Below are positions 37,173 to 46,008 of a stretch of DNA of 63,351 nucleotides, one piece after another. The DNA comes from Deltaproteobacteria bacterium (lineage in GTDB: Bacteria; Desulfobacterota; Desulfarculia; Adiutricales; Adiutricaceae), in the NCBI GenBank assembly GCA_031273455.1, contig JAISRZ010000143.1, positions 1 through 63,351 on the forward strand, given 5' to 3'. The notes under the pieces were generated by a model. The model did no database searches. It had not been told where the DNA came from and was given only the letters and a program-made list of their open reading frames with translations. How positions within the stretch are numbered: position 1 is the stretch's first letter; each line of letters opens with the position of its first letter. Made by a program: the position numbers and the translations under genes.

Positions 37173-38893
37173 AATTATCTAAACTATATTCTAATTCGCC
37201 ACATATTTTTAAGCCAATCGTATTTAATGATGGTGTTAATGTAATCATGGCTGAACATATGCTATTAGAGAATCTAAATAAGAATAATAAAAATCTTAAG
37301 AAGTCTTTTTTAGGCTTTATATTAGACTTTACGCTTTTATCAAATAAAGATATAAATCTTTTTCTGTCTAAAAATTATAAAATATTTGATCCATTGGTCT
37401 TTTTTCTAGAAATCAAAGTGGATAACGCGAATTATATTACCATTAAACGTAGCGTCGCGGAACCATCGAAAATCTGCTTTAAAACGCGCCCAACCCCTCT
37501 TCAAGATTTTTCCGATCCGCCATTGGAGGATTGGGACCGCCAAGACCTTAGTTTAGACCAAGCTATCGAGGAGCTTAATGGTTTATTGGACTTCCAATCG
37601 GCGCGACCTTGGAATTACCGCGCGGCTCTGTTCAACTCTATCCACGCCCGGCGGGATATTCACGATATATTTAAAAAGAGCTTGAAACTCCACTCTAAAC
37701 ATATTAACAGTATACCATTACAGGCGTGTTTACTTGGTTTTAACGCTTATTTAATTTTAAAGCTCTATGAAAAAGAAGATAAATTACAAGAATTATTAAT
37801 AAAAGAGAACGAGTTAAGAGAAAAAGTACAACTATTTTTATACAATCTTGGCTATACTGATATTGAAGGTCTCCTTTTACTAAAGAGCGATGAGGTGGCT
37901 CGCCAACAGAAACTTCTTGACGCGTTCGATTTTAGCGAACCAGATTATGAACGGACCATTAATCTAGCGGACAACATTGACGTCCGAATCGCGGAGCTCA
38001 ACAATGAGCGTTATTCCCTTAATTTTAACTTAAACAAGATTAAGTCTTCTTTAGAGTCGGGCCAGATCCTTTTTTCCCCTGAGAAGGCGAAACTTCTTTT
38101 TGAGGAAGCCGGAGTTTTATTCGCTGGTCAGATAAAAAAGGATTTCGAGACGCTAATCGCCTTTAATCGCGCCATTACCGAAGAACGCCAAAAATATCTT
38201 CAAGTTGAGTTTGCTGAAATTAAAACAAAATTACAAAATATAGATACTGAACTAATTATTTTAAACAAAAAACGTTCTGACATCTTATCTTTTATTACTG
38301 AAAAAGACTCTTTCAAAAAGTATAAAAAGCTTTCGAATGAATTGGTCACGCTCCGATCTGATTTAGCCATTCTAGATGAGAAACGAATACATATTCGCGG
38401 TCTGGCGGATTTGCGAAAGGAGATTAAAATCATTAAAGCTGAAATCAACGCTCTTAAAGAAAGCGTTAACGATGATATTTATATTCATAAATCAAATAAT
38501 ACTAGTATTTATTCCCAAATACGTCTTTATTTTAGTGAAATAATCGAAAACGTTTTAAGTAGAAAAGCTATTTTAAGCGTCTTGATCAATAAGGCTGGCC
38601 ATTTAAAATTTAGAGGGTCCATGCTTAATGAGTCAGGGAGCTCTATTGTCCCTACTAATAGATCGCCTTATCGTAAATTATTCCGTGTAGCCTTTGATTT
38701 AGCTGTTTTAAGGTCGCGGATTCACGAAAAGTTCCCTCGATTCGTATTCTATGATGGCGTTTTCGAATCATTAAACCCTCAGAAGAAAGAAAAACTTTTG
38801 TTAGAGTTTGGCCGCCAAGCCGATCTAGGATTGCAACCTATAATCATTAATCTTGACTCAGATAGCGCGAGCCAGTCCGATGCGGCGCTTTAA
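37169..38893 (+). CDS. DUF2326-type SMC-like ATPase of an ABC-3C-like system
   Basis: 574 residues. The N-terminal half starts MKLSKLYSNSPHIFKPIVFN with DGVNVIMAE, where other members carry the P-loop; no canonical GxxxxGKS/T is visible here. A long coiled coil covers about 200-460, and the C-terminal ATPase half has RKLFRVAFDLAVLRSRI and FPRFVFYDGVFESLNPQKKE (Walker-B/D-loop equivalent, FYDG instead of hhhhDE). AT-rich relative to core genes. With the overlapping small upstream gene it forms the two non-effector parts of an ABC-three-component system; no recognised CTD/effector protein is adjacent. Confidence 0.7.
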   Translation: MKLSKLYSNSPHIFKPIVFNDGVNVIMAEHMLLENLNKNNKNLKKSFLGFILDFTLLSNKDINLFLSKNYKIFDPLVFFLEIKVDNANYITIKRSVAEPSKICFKTRPTPLQDFSDPPLEDWDRQDLSLDQAIEELNGLLDFQSARPWNYRAALFNSIHARRDIHDIFKKSLKLHSKHINSIPLQACLLGFNAYLILKLYEKEDKLQELLIKENELREKVQLFLYNLGYTDIEGLLLLKSDEVARQQKLLDAFDFSEPDYERTINLADNIDVRIAELNNERYSLNFNLNKIKSSLESGQILFSPEKAKLLFEEAGVLFAGQIKKDFETLIAFNRAITEERQKYLQVEFAEIKTKLQNIDTELIILNKKRSDILSFITEKDSFKKYKKLSNELVTLRSDLAILDEKRIHIRGLADLRKEIKIIKAEINALKESVNDDIYIHKSNNTSIYSQIRLYFSEIIENVLSRKAILSVLINKAGHLKFRGSMLNESGSSIVPTNRSPYRKLFRVAFDLAVLRSRIHEKFPRFVFYDGVFESLNPQKKEKLLLEFGRQADLGLQPIIINLDSDSASQSDAAL

Positions 38894-38970
38894 CCGCCTC
38901 TAAGCTTTTCGCTTTTCTGAGCCGCTAGGTTCTTGGTTGACGCGTTGACGCTTCTTGCTTTGCTAACAAA

Positions 38971-39126
38971 TTTAATATATGCTATATTTGTAATGAGAGA
39001 GGACAATTCTCTGGCTTAGCGTAACGCGTTGTCCGCTTCCCTAGATGGTCTATGTCAGATTCAAAAGGCGCGTCAATATAGTAGTAGGCACTGGCTCAAG
39101 GAAAGACAACGACAGTCCGACTGGAT
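38971..39126 (+). repeat. Leader repeat copy 2 (upstream of the coiled-coil membrane protein)
   Basis: Matches copy 1 in order: AT-rich start, GAGAGAGGACAATT, CTGGCT, GTAACGC, CTTCCCTA, GGCGCGTCAAT, ACTGGCT, GGAAAGAC-ACGACAGT. About 16 bases present in copy 1 (around 36790-36805) are missing. On the minus strand copy 2 also reads open as YYIDAPFESDIDHLGKRT, so an old coding remnant is a possible alternative origin. Confidence 0.6.
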
Positions 39127-39197
39127 GGGCTTTTCCACGCTGAGCTTCATCTTGGGGACTGATTAAATCCGCCACACCATAATAAGGGTGAACTCAA

Positions 39198-39587
39198 ATG
39201 GAAAATACTGATAACAATACTACGGACCTGGCCAGTTTAAGCGCTGACATCAAAAACATCTCCCCTAAGATCGACTCGGTCAAATCTGAGCTGATAGCTG
39301 AGATGAAGACTCTCGGCGCTAGGATCGACTCGGTTGACAAGAGCGTCAACTCGCTTAGATCTGAACTAAAACCTGAGATAAAGACTGATCCCGGCACTAT
39401 GAGCAACTCGTTTGGCACTATCTTCGACTCACTTAACAAGAATTTTGATTTGCTTAATAACAAACTCGTCTCTCTTAAATATGAGTTGTTAAATGAGATT
39501 AATAAAGCAAATAGAATACATAATATTACTGTTTTGATTCTTGTAGCCTTGTTATCTTTTGCGATAACGAAAATATTTAGTCGTTAA
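39198..39587 (+). CDS. Tail-anchored coiled-coil protein sharing the leader repeat
   Basis: 129 residues; AGGGTG precedes the ATG. Heptad-like helices (LASLSADIKNISPKIDSVKS, ELIAEMKTLGARIDSVDKSV, FDSLNKNFDLLNNKLVSLKY) are followed by one C-terminal TM (NITVLILVALLSFAITKIF) and SR. This layout resembles small coiled-coil membrane proteins such as DUF1640-like or hemolysin-XhlA-like proteins. It follows the DUF2326 gene by about 300 bp and has the same kind of leader, so co-regulation with the cassette is plausible. Confidence 0.7.
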   Translation: MENTDNNTTDLASLSADIKNISPKIDSVKSELIAEMKTLGARIDSVDKSVNSLRSELKPEIKTDPGTMSNSFGTIFDSLNKNFDLLNNKLVSLKYELLNEINKANRIHNITVLILVALLSFAITKIFSR

Positions 39588-40653
39588 GCTATCTTAAAGT
39601 CTAAGTCATTATCTCATTAAATGGAAAGAGCGTCTGTGGCCCTTTCTTGTTTGGTTGGGCTCTTCGCGACTTTTTGGGATCAAACAATAATGACCAGGTC
39701 TCAATGAAGTCTTTTCCGTTCTACGCTTCCGAACCTTCTTTAATATGGAAGCCTTTAGGAAAAAAGACCGTTGGTTAAAGCCAGGTTACCCAGTCTGGCT
39801 AGCCGCCTGACCCTCTTAGGTCACTCGTAATAAAGGTTAAGTCAAATGGGCGGCCTTTTGTGGTTCCTGGCGTTTAAATCAGCTACCCCATCTTCACTGG
39901 TGGTGTCATATTAAGGTGTCGTCAGCCACGTTGGAGCCAGCCAAAACTGGACCTAACCAAACTGGAGCTAGCCAAGCTGGATCTTCCAGACGTTCTTAAA
40001 GAGGGTTAAGCTGGCCCCGCCCTAACCAGACCTTTTAGACCCTATGACGCCCTAACCCGTTCCAGCCCCACTCTAGGCCCCAGGCTTTACTAGCCCTTAA
40101 GCTAAGGGGCGGAACGAAAATTAGATAGGTTAAGAACTAGGCCCCAAAAGATGGTTTTTAAAGGTTAATTTATTAATAATATGACTAAAGTGGAATTAGG
40201 TTAAAGTCTTTAGCCGCCTCAGCCTCTTAAGGGGTCAAGGTGGGCTCGAAGACGGGCGACCCTAAGCGCGCCACTAGCCTCTAAAGCTCGCCAAGCGCCC
40301 AAGGTTTAATAGATCTAAGCGCCTCTTTTATCCGTGTAAATCGCTATATCAATAACGTTCTATTGTAATTAACTGTTTGCGCTATAATAATCACTTCTTA
40401 AATAAGCGTCAAACTATAAAATAGCCTTATTTTGAGAAGCTTTTATAGTTATGCCCCTGGAGCCTGGGTAATTTTAATCCCCCTTGATCCATAGGTTTAA
40501 GTCTTTCTTTTCCCGCCAATTTCAAGTATGATCCTAAAGTATTATAACCGTGGAGTCACCACCGGCGACCCAGCTTTAGTTTCTTAAGGGTCACCTAACT
40601 TAACCTTTTTTTGACTTCTGGTCTCTTGGCGATTTGGCCTTTAGGAAGATTGT
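39588..40653. other. 1.07 kb gene-free region
   Basis: Contains a degenerate repeat of about 17 bp at 39930-39980 (AGCCAGCCAAAACTGGA, ACCTAACCAAACTGGA, GCTAGCCAAGCTGGA). No gene was found on either strand. The right end should hold the promoter of the PilZ gene. Confidence 0.45.
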
Positions 40654-41037
40654 ATGGCTGAAGGTCTTCTTTTGACCGAAAAACGCGAACTAGTCCGACG
40701 CGAACTCATTTACTACCTGAAAGTTTCCGATCTTCTGAATAGTCAGGAACTTGGTCGGATGGTGGATATCCACGCTAAAGGTCTACTTTTAATGGGCACG
40801 GCCTCGCTCACCATTGGTCGAGACTACGCTATTAGCATAGAGTTGCCTAAGGTCCTTCAAGAGCAGGGCTCCCCGAGCATCTCCATTCAGGCCCGGGCCA
40901 TTTGGTGCCGACCCAGTTTAACCCATCCCTACTTGGAAAATGGGCTCATGTTTATTGACCCCAGCCAAGAGACGCAAGAAGCCATTGAGAATCTCATTAT
41001 GATTTTCGCTCTGCCCGAGGGGACTTTAAAGCTATGA
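40654..41037 (+). CDS. PilZ-like domain protein (degenerate)
   Basis: 127 residues. KRELVRRELIYYLKVSD at the N-terminus and GRMVDIHAKGLLLMG resemble the two c-di-GMP-binding elements of PilZ (RxxxR and D/NxSxxG), but the second is degenerate (DIHAKG). The later strands (SISIQARAIWCRPSLTHPYL, ENGLMFID) fit the PilZ beta-barrel. Binding of c-di-GMP is uncertain. Single gene, followed by another PilZ-type protein. Confidence 0.7.
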   Translation: MAEGLLLTEKRELVRRELIYYLKVSDLLNSQELGRMVDIHAKGLLLMGTASLTIGRDYAISIELPKVLQEQGSPSISIQARAIWCRPSLTHPYLENGLMFIDPSQETQEAIENLIMIFALPEGTLKL

Positions 41038-41215
41038 CTTATATCCTTGGCCCGAAGGGCTGGACCGTCTAAGCTTGAGGGCGGGTCATAACCAGAGCTT
41101 CCAGTGATGGCTAAACCGTTTTATTTTCCCGTTAAAAAGATGATATATTGGTTTTTCTTTGGGCTTTTATGGCCCCAACGCTCCCCAGGTTTTCCAGGAG
41201 GATGTCAAAAACCCT

Positions 41216-42334
41216 ATGACCCATATTCTGACATTCACCGTTAATTCCTCCCAGCGTTTAAGCCAGGTTCAAGCGGGTTTCGCGGAGACGCCGGATCTGC
41301 CCTCGGGGAGCTTAGGCCTCGTCTATATCATCGTGGGGATCTGCCTTTTGGCGGCCATCGCGGCCTTTATCATCTACCGGGTCCGCCGCAAGAAAAGTCG
41401 CCAGAACCGGGGTTGGTCCTCCATCACCAACTCCCAAGCCATTTGGGAGGTCTTAACCAAGGCCGTGGCTCGCCAAGCCCATTTCACCATGGAGATCTAC
41501 GAGGCCAACCACACCATTAACTATAAGGGCGTTTTAGATAAACTGGAGGCCGACAATAGGATAGTCCTCTCTTTGTCCGACACCCCATCAGTGGACGCGG
41601 ACTTCGCCGGGTTGCCGGGGGTTATCCACATCAACTTTCGGCCCGCGCCCAAAGAGTCCATGGAGCACTACCAGTTCGCCACCAAAATCCTCACCAACCG
41701 GTTCGTTAAGCACAACGGTTGGCGGGAGGCCCAGCTTTTAGTGCCCATCCCCCGGGTCATCACCTCGGCCCAGAGAAGGAGTTTTTTGCGCTTAAGGCCC
41801 ACGGACAAGTTCGCCTTCAATTGCTCCTTAAACAACGTCCCCGAGGGTGATATACCTAGCCTAGAGGCCTTAGAGGAAATCTGCTCGGGCGAGATCTTGG
41901 ACATCAGTATCGGCGGGGCCCAACTGAAATTACCCCAAAACGTCCCCTTACGGGAGACCCAGCGGTTTGTGGGCCTCATGCGGTTACCCGTGGCGGGCTT
42001 GGACGTGGAAATCCAATCCCCCACCTTGGTCATCCTCGTCCAGATCCTGTCCCAGGAGTTTATTAAAGACTCCCCCCAGTTCGGCCAACAAGCCCATTCC
42101 TGCCTACGGGTCCGTTTTTTAGGCCGATACGTCTTTGAGAAAAACCAGAAAATCTGGATCTACCGCGGGTTAACCCAAGCGGCCTTAGAGGATTTAGCCT
42201 ACTGGATGCAGGCCTATCAACGTTACATGATTAAAAAACAAACTAATTTATTGCCGCCCGATGAGGCCAGTCACCGTCCCCCCAACATGTTCCCCTCGAT
42301 TCCGCCGAAGCAACCCAAGCTTAGAGAAGATTAA
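41216..42334 (+). CDS. Membrane-anchored PilZ-domain protein
   Basis: The frame is open from TTG 41159, but ATG 41216 follows AGGAGG (41196-41201, long spacing) and is preferred. One TM (GLVYIIVGICLLAAIAAFII) is followed by a basic stop-transfer RVRRKKSRQNR, a YcgR-N-like domain (about 70-185), and a PilZ domain with QRRSFLRLRP (RxxxR) and DISIGGAQLKLP (DxSxGG), both intact, so it should bind c-di-GMP. The C-terminal tail is Pro-rich. A role in motility or exopolysaccharide control is inferred from the family. Confidence 0.82.
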   Translation: MTHILTFTVNSSQRLSQVQAGFAETPDLPSGSLGLVYIIVGICLLAAIAAFIIYRVRRKKSRQNRGWSSITNSQAIWEVLTKAVARQAHFTMEIYEANHTINYKGVLDKLEADNRIVLSLSDTPSVDADFAGLPGVIHINFRPAPKESMEHYQFATKILTNRFVKHNGWREAQLLVPIPRVITSAQRRSFLRLRPTDKFAFNCSLNNVPEGDIPSLEALEEICSGEILDISIGGAQLKLPQNVPLRETQRFVGLMRLPVAGLDVEIQSPTLVILVQILSQEFIKDSPQFGQQAHSCLRVRFLGRYVFEKNQKIWIYRGLTQAALEDLAYWMQAYQRYMIKKQTNLLPPDEASHRPPNMFPSIPPKQPKLRED

Positions 42335-42352
42335 GGGAGAGCTTAATAACCT

Positions 42353-42967
42353 ATGGCCTTTCTCGCCGGTCTGCCCACCATTAGCCGCTACCGCCTTTTA
42401 GACTCCCCCAAGGAGCTCACGGACGAGTTTGTTCAGTCCAAACTGACTAAAAACGCCTTTGTGGACATTGAGCGCTTAGCCGAAGAGGAAAGCTTAGGCT
42501 GGGTGGAGATTTTTAACCCTTTAAACACGGCTTTCACCCCTGAATCCTTTAATTTTGGCGGGTTTTTGGCCTTTCAAGCTCGCTTGGACTCGCGGCGGTT
42601 ATCCGGTAAAACCTTACGCCGTTACTATCTTCTTAAAGAAGCCGAGGTCATCGCCCAGACGGGCCGAAAACCTAGCTCCCAGAAAAAGCGGGAGCTAATG
42701 GGGTCCTTAAAGCAAGACCTACTCCGCCGGGCTTTACTGAACACGGACTTACTGGAGATCATCTGGTTCCCCACGGTGCGGGAAATCTGGATCGGTGGGG
42801 CTGGGGAGAAAAAGCGGCTTATTTTTGAGGAGCTGTGGGAAAAATCCTTTGGCCTACCGGTCCGTCTCTTGGTCCCCATCACCCTGGGTTTTGAGATGAT
42901 CCCCCAAGAGCTCGGGGAAGCTCTTTTAAAGGCCCAAGCCAGCGACCTTTGGGGCGAGGACGAGTAA
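42353..42967 (+). CDS. RdgC-like recombination-associated protein (divergent)
   Basis: 204 residues. The central helix-rich part KTLRRYYLLKEAEVIAQTGR, KPSSQKKRELMGSLKQDLLR and LLEIIWFPTVREIWIGGAGE parallels RdgC's conserved core (K..EAKIA.LEADQGRK..K..K..LKDEVL..LLPRAF...MMWID). It is shorter than E. coli RdgC (303 residues), and a co-oriented 193-residue gene follows. RdgC is a ring-shaped DNA-binding inhibitor of RecA. The next gene could supply the missing part. Confidence 0.65.
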   Translation: MAFLAGLPTISRYRLLDSPKELTDEFVQSKLTKNAFVDIERLAEEESLGWVEIFNPLNTAFTPESFNFGGFLAFQARLDSRRLSGKTLRRYYLLKEAEVIAQTGRKPSSQKKRELMGSLKQDLLRRALLNTDLLEIIWFPTVREIWIGGAGEKKRLIFEELWEKSFGLPVRLLVPITLGFEMIPQELGEALLKAQASDLWGEDE

Positions 42968-43150
42968 ACCTAGCTTAAGGCCTTAGGGAGCCGGGGCGGC
43001 CCCTTTTAGGGACCCTAACCCGCGCCTAGTGGTTATTAAATCGTTATTAAAGAACTATTAACCAATTTATAACCATAAAATATCTTTTAACAACATAAAC
43101 ACCATATTATATTTAACCTTTAACCAAGCCTATCCAATATAGGCGGGAGA

Positions 43151-43732
43151 GTGGTTTTGCCCGCGCCTTACCCCAAAAACGTGGATTTTCTGGATCTCTG
43201 GACGGAAAAGCTTTTTTTAGGCCAAGAGTTTTTGACCTGGCTGTGGTTAACCGCGGAAAGCGACAGCGTCTTTAACGGCCCCGGCGGTTCCGAGACCATT
43301 ATCCGCTTTGAAAAGAAGCTGGTGCTCCAAAAAGGCGATGGATTAGGCCGGAGCCAATTGGTCTGCCAAAACCCGGATCACGATTGGTCTGAGGCTTACA
43401 CGGCCCTAGGGGTGGGCAAGAAGGTCATTAAAGCTCACCTCACCATGTCCACGCCCAGTTTTGAGTGCGCTTTCGCTTTGCCCGCTGACACTTTAGCCCC
43501 CATGTCCGTCAAGTTTGAAAGGGAGGCTAACCCGGTCGAGGAAGAGGGCCCCAAAAGCCGGATCGGGGCCTTTTTAAATAAAGCGGCCCTTTTAACCGCC
43601 CTAAACGCGGCCTTGGATTACCTCTTTCAGACCTTTTTAACCTTACGGCTGTCGGCCTCCTGGACCGAGGAAGAGCTCCCTAGACTTAAGGCTTTCTTAG
43701 AAAGCCATCTTTTAAGCGGCGTTCGGGTCTAA
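43151..43732 (+). CDS. Conserved hypothetical protein, RdgC neighbour
   Basis: 193 residues. Landmarks: LGQEFLTWLWLTAESDSVFN, IIRFEKKLVLQKGDG, and a C-terminal LNAALDYLFQTFLTLRLSAS. The F-L-x-W-L-W motif after the start and the terminal paired helix resemble the C-terminal portion of RdgC-like proteins in deltaproteobacteria, but I cannot prove it. The start is TTG or GTG after AGGCGGGAG. Its stop overlaps the plsC ATG (TAATG), giving coupled translation. Confidence 0.6.
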   Translation: MVLPAPYPKNVDFLDLWTEKLFLGQEFLTWLWLTAESDSVFNGPGGSETIIRFEKKLVLQKGDGLGRSQLVCQNPDHDWSEAYTALGVGKKVIKAHLTMSTPSFECAFALPADTLAPMSVKFEREANPVEEEGPKSRIGAFLNKAALLTALNAALDYLFQTFLTLRLSASWTEEELPRLKAFLESHLLSGVRV

Positions 43733-44631
43733 TGACGCGAGTCCTTTTCGCTCTCTGGTACTGGCCAGTCTTCTTCGTTTTAACGGTCGGGGCCGGGTTT
43801 ATCTGCTTACTGGTCAGCCTCTTTTCCCGGACGGCCAGCCGGTTTATCACCAGTCAAGTTTGGGCGGCCATTGTCTTTTGGCCAGCGGCCATTAAAGTTA
43901 CGATTAAAGGCCAAGAAAACCTCCCCCAAACCGGCGGCTACATCATCTTCGCCAACCACCGCTCTTTATTGGACATCCCCACCGTGGCCGTGGCCGTAAA
44001 CAAACCCATCTCTTGGGTGGCTAAGGCCGCTTTGGGCCGCATCCCCGTTTTTGGCTGGACCTTAAAGCGCTCCCATATGCTAGTGGACCGGGGCGGCGGG
44101 GCGGACGCGGCCAAAAAGATGGTGGCCGAAGCCCAAGAGCGGTTAAAGAACGGCGAGATTCTGGCCATCTTCCCGGAAGGGACGCGGAATAAAACCGCCA
44201 CCCCGGTTCTGGCCTTTAAAAAAGGGGCCTTTATCTTAGCTAAACGAGCCACGGCCCCGTTAATCCCCATCGCCATCCACCACTCCAGCGAGCTGTGGCC
44301 AGCGGGCGGTTGGTTGCCTAAAACCGGAACCTTAACCGCGGCCATTGGTCAGCCTTTAACCCCTGTCGCCAACGAGTCTTTAGGCCAGTTGGCGGTTCGG
44401 GCCCAAAAGATCTTAGAGGAACTGTACTTAACGCCCCTTACGGGCCTTGAGAGCCTAGACGGCCTAGACGGCCTAGAGGGTCCGCCCCAGAACGCCCCTA
44501 ATGGCCCTTCTTCTTTGGGCCCAGCTGACCATCGTCTAGCTAACCCAACCGCTGACCGTCCTAACGACCAACCAGCTGACCAGCCGGATAGCCTTCCCGA
44601 TGACCCGATTGATCCCCAACCGAACCACTAG
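43732..44631 (+). CDS. plsC: 1-acyl-sn-glycerol-3-phosphate acyltransferase
   Basis: Makes phosphatidic acid in the inner membrane. An N-terminal TM (FALWYWPVFFVLTVGAGFIC) precedes the acyltransferase motifs FANHRSLLDIP (NHxxxxD), DRGGGADAAKKM, FPEGTRNKT and APLIPIAIHHS. The enzyme proper ends near residue 235. The remaining about 60 residues are low complexity (LDGLDGLEGPP, then Pro/Asp/Asn-rich repeats) encoded by short DNA repeats, probably a slippage-derived extension. Confidence 0.93.
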   Translation: MTRVLFALWYWPVFFVLTVGAGFICLLVSLFSRTASRFITSQVWAAIVFWPAAIKVTIKGQENLPQTGGYIIFANHRSLLDIPTVAVAVNKPISWVAKAALGRIPVFGWTLKRSHMLVDRGGGADAAKKMVAEAQERLKNGEILAIFPEGTRNKTATPVLAFKKGAFILAKRATAPLIPIAIHHSSELWPAGGWLPKTGTLTAAIGQPLTPVANESLGQLAVRAQKILEELYLTPLTGLESLDGLDGLEGPPQNAPNGPSSLGPADHRLANPTADRPNDQPADQPDSLPDDPIDPQPNH

Positions 44632-44684
44632 GCCCCAACCCGTGGGATCCGTTAGAGTTAACCCCCTAGTTAAGAGGTCTTTCC

Positions 44685-46004
44685 ATGGCCAATGACCCTT
44701 TAGACCAACCCCTGGCGGTCTACCGCGAAGACCTGAGCCCTCGGCCTAGTTTAAGTGGGCCGAAGGTTAAGATCCTCCACACCTCGGATTGGCACTTGGG
44801 TCGGGCCATTAACCGGTTCCATCGGCGTTTCGCCGAGCAAGAGAAGTTTTTAAACTGGTTAATCGAAGTCATTAAAGCTGAGGACATTGAGATCTTACTA
44901 GTGGCTGGGGATATCTTCGATAGCCAAAACCCGCCCCTCCAAGCCCAAGAGCTGTACTACGCCTTTTTAGTCAACTGCCGCGACACTAACTTAAAACAAG
45001 TGGTTATCACCGCTGGCAACCACGATTCCGCTGGCTTTTTAACCGCCCCGTCGGGGTTATTAAGGGCCTTAAACATCCACGTGGTCGGGGACCCCGCTTC
45101 GGATCCGTCTAGCGATCTCTTAACCTTAAAGGACTCTAACGGCCAACCAATCCTATTGGTGGCCGCGGTTCCCTACCTAAAAGATCGGTACTTAAGAACC
45201 TCCAAGGAAGGGGAAACGGTCAGCGAAAGGGACTTTAACTTCGCCCAAGGTTTAGCCCGCCATTACGCGACCTTAGCTGAACTAGCCCAAAAGCGGCAAG
45301 CGGCTTTAGGCGGGGCTATCCCAGCGGTGGCCATGGGGCACCTGTTCGCGAGAGGCGGGGAAGTGACTGAAGGCGATGGGGTTAGGGACCTCTACGTGGG
45401 GACCATGGCCTTGTTTGACCCTCAGACCTTTCCGCAGGTCTTTGATTACATCGCTTTAGGTCACCTCCATCGGCCCCAGAAAGCCAAATTAGAGACCATC
45501 CGCTACAGTGGCTCGCCCTTAAAGATGAGCTTCCAAGAAAACGCCAATAAAAGCGTCACCATGGTCACCTTAGGCGATAACCGCTTAGAGATTAGCCTTA
45601 AACCGGTTCCAATCTTTCAGGAGCTTCTAAGGCTTAAAGGCGATCGGAACCAAATCCTAAAGGAGCTTTTCGCTTTAAAACAAGCTGGCTCCAACGCGTA
45701 CTTAGAGATCGTCCACACCGGCTCGGAGCTCATTGGGGCTAGACGGCTGGAGTTTGAGGAGGCCATTAAAGGAACTAACTTGGCTTTAACCGCGGTCATT
45801 GAGGCCAGCCCAGCGGCCCCCACTTACAATAAGCTTTTTGAGGCCCGGGATTTAGCGGAAATGACGCATCTGGAAGTTTTTGAAAAGCTCTTGGACCAAA
45901 GAAAGATCCCGGAGGAGGCTCGGATTGAGCTTAAAGAGACTTACGAGGAAATCTTACAAGCCTTAGCCGGGGAAGACCTTCCACCCGCGGTCAGCGAGGG
46001 TTAA
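44685..46004 (+). CDS. sbcD: Exonuclease SbcCD subunit D
   Basis: Mre11-type nuclease. HTSDWHLGRAINRFHRR (metal-binding DxH), LLVAGDIFDSQNPP (GDxxD), VITAGNHDSAGF (GNHD) and FDYIALGHLHRPQ (GHxH) are all intact. About 25 extra residues precede the usual start. With SbcC it opens hairpins and trims DNA ends. The sbcC start is five bases downstream, so this is an operon. Confidence 0.95.
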   Translation: MANDPLDQPLAVYREDLSPRPSLSGPKVKILHTSDWHLGRAINRFHRRFAEQEKFLNWLIEVIKAEDIEILLVAGDIFDSQNPPLQAQELYYAFLVNCRDTNLKQVVITAGNHDSAGFLTAPSGLLRALNIHVVGDPASDPSSDLLTLKDSNGQPILLVAAVPYLKDRYLRTSKEGETVSERDFNFAQGLARHYATLAELAQKRQAALGGAIPAVAMGHLFARGGEVTEGDGVRDLYVGTMALFDPQTFPQVFDYIALGHLHRPQKAKLETIRYSGSPLKMSFQENANKSVTMVTLGDNRLEISLKPVPIFQELLRLKGDRNQILKELFALKQAGSNAYLEIVHTGSELIGARRLEFEEAIKGTNLALTAVIEASPAAPTYNKLFEARDLAEMTHLEVFEKLLDQRKIPEEARIELKETYEEILQALAGEDLPPAVSEG

Positions 46005-46008
46005 ACCC

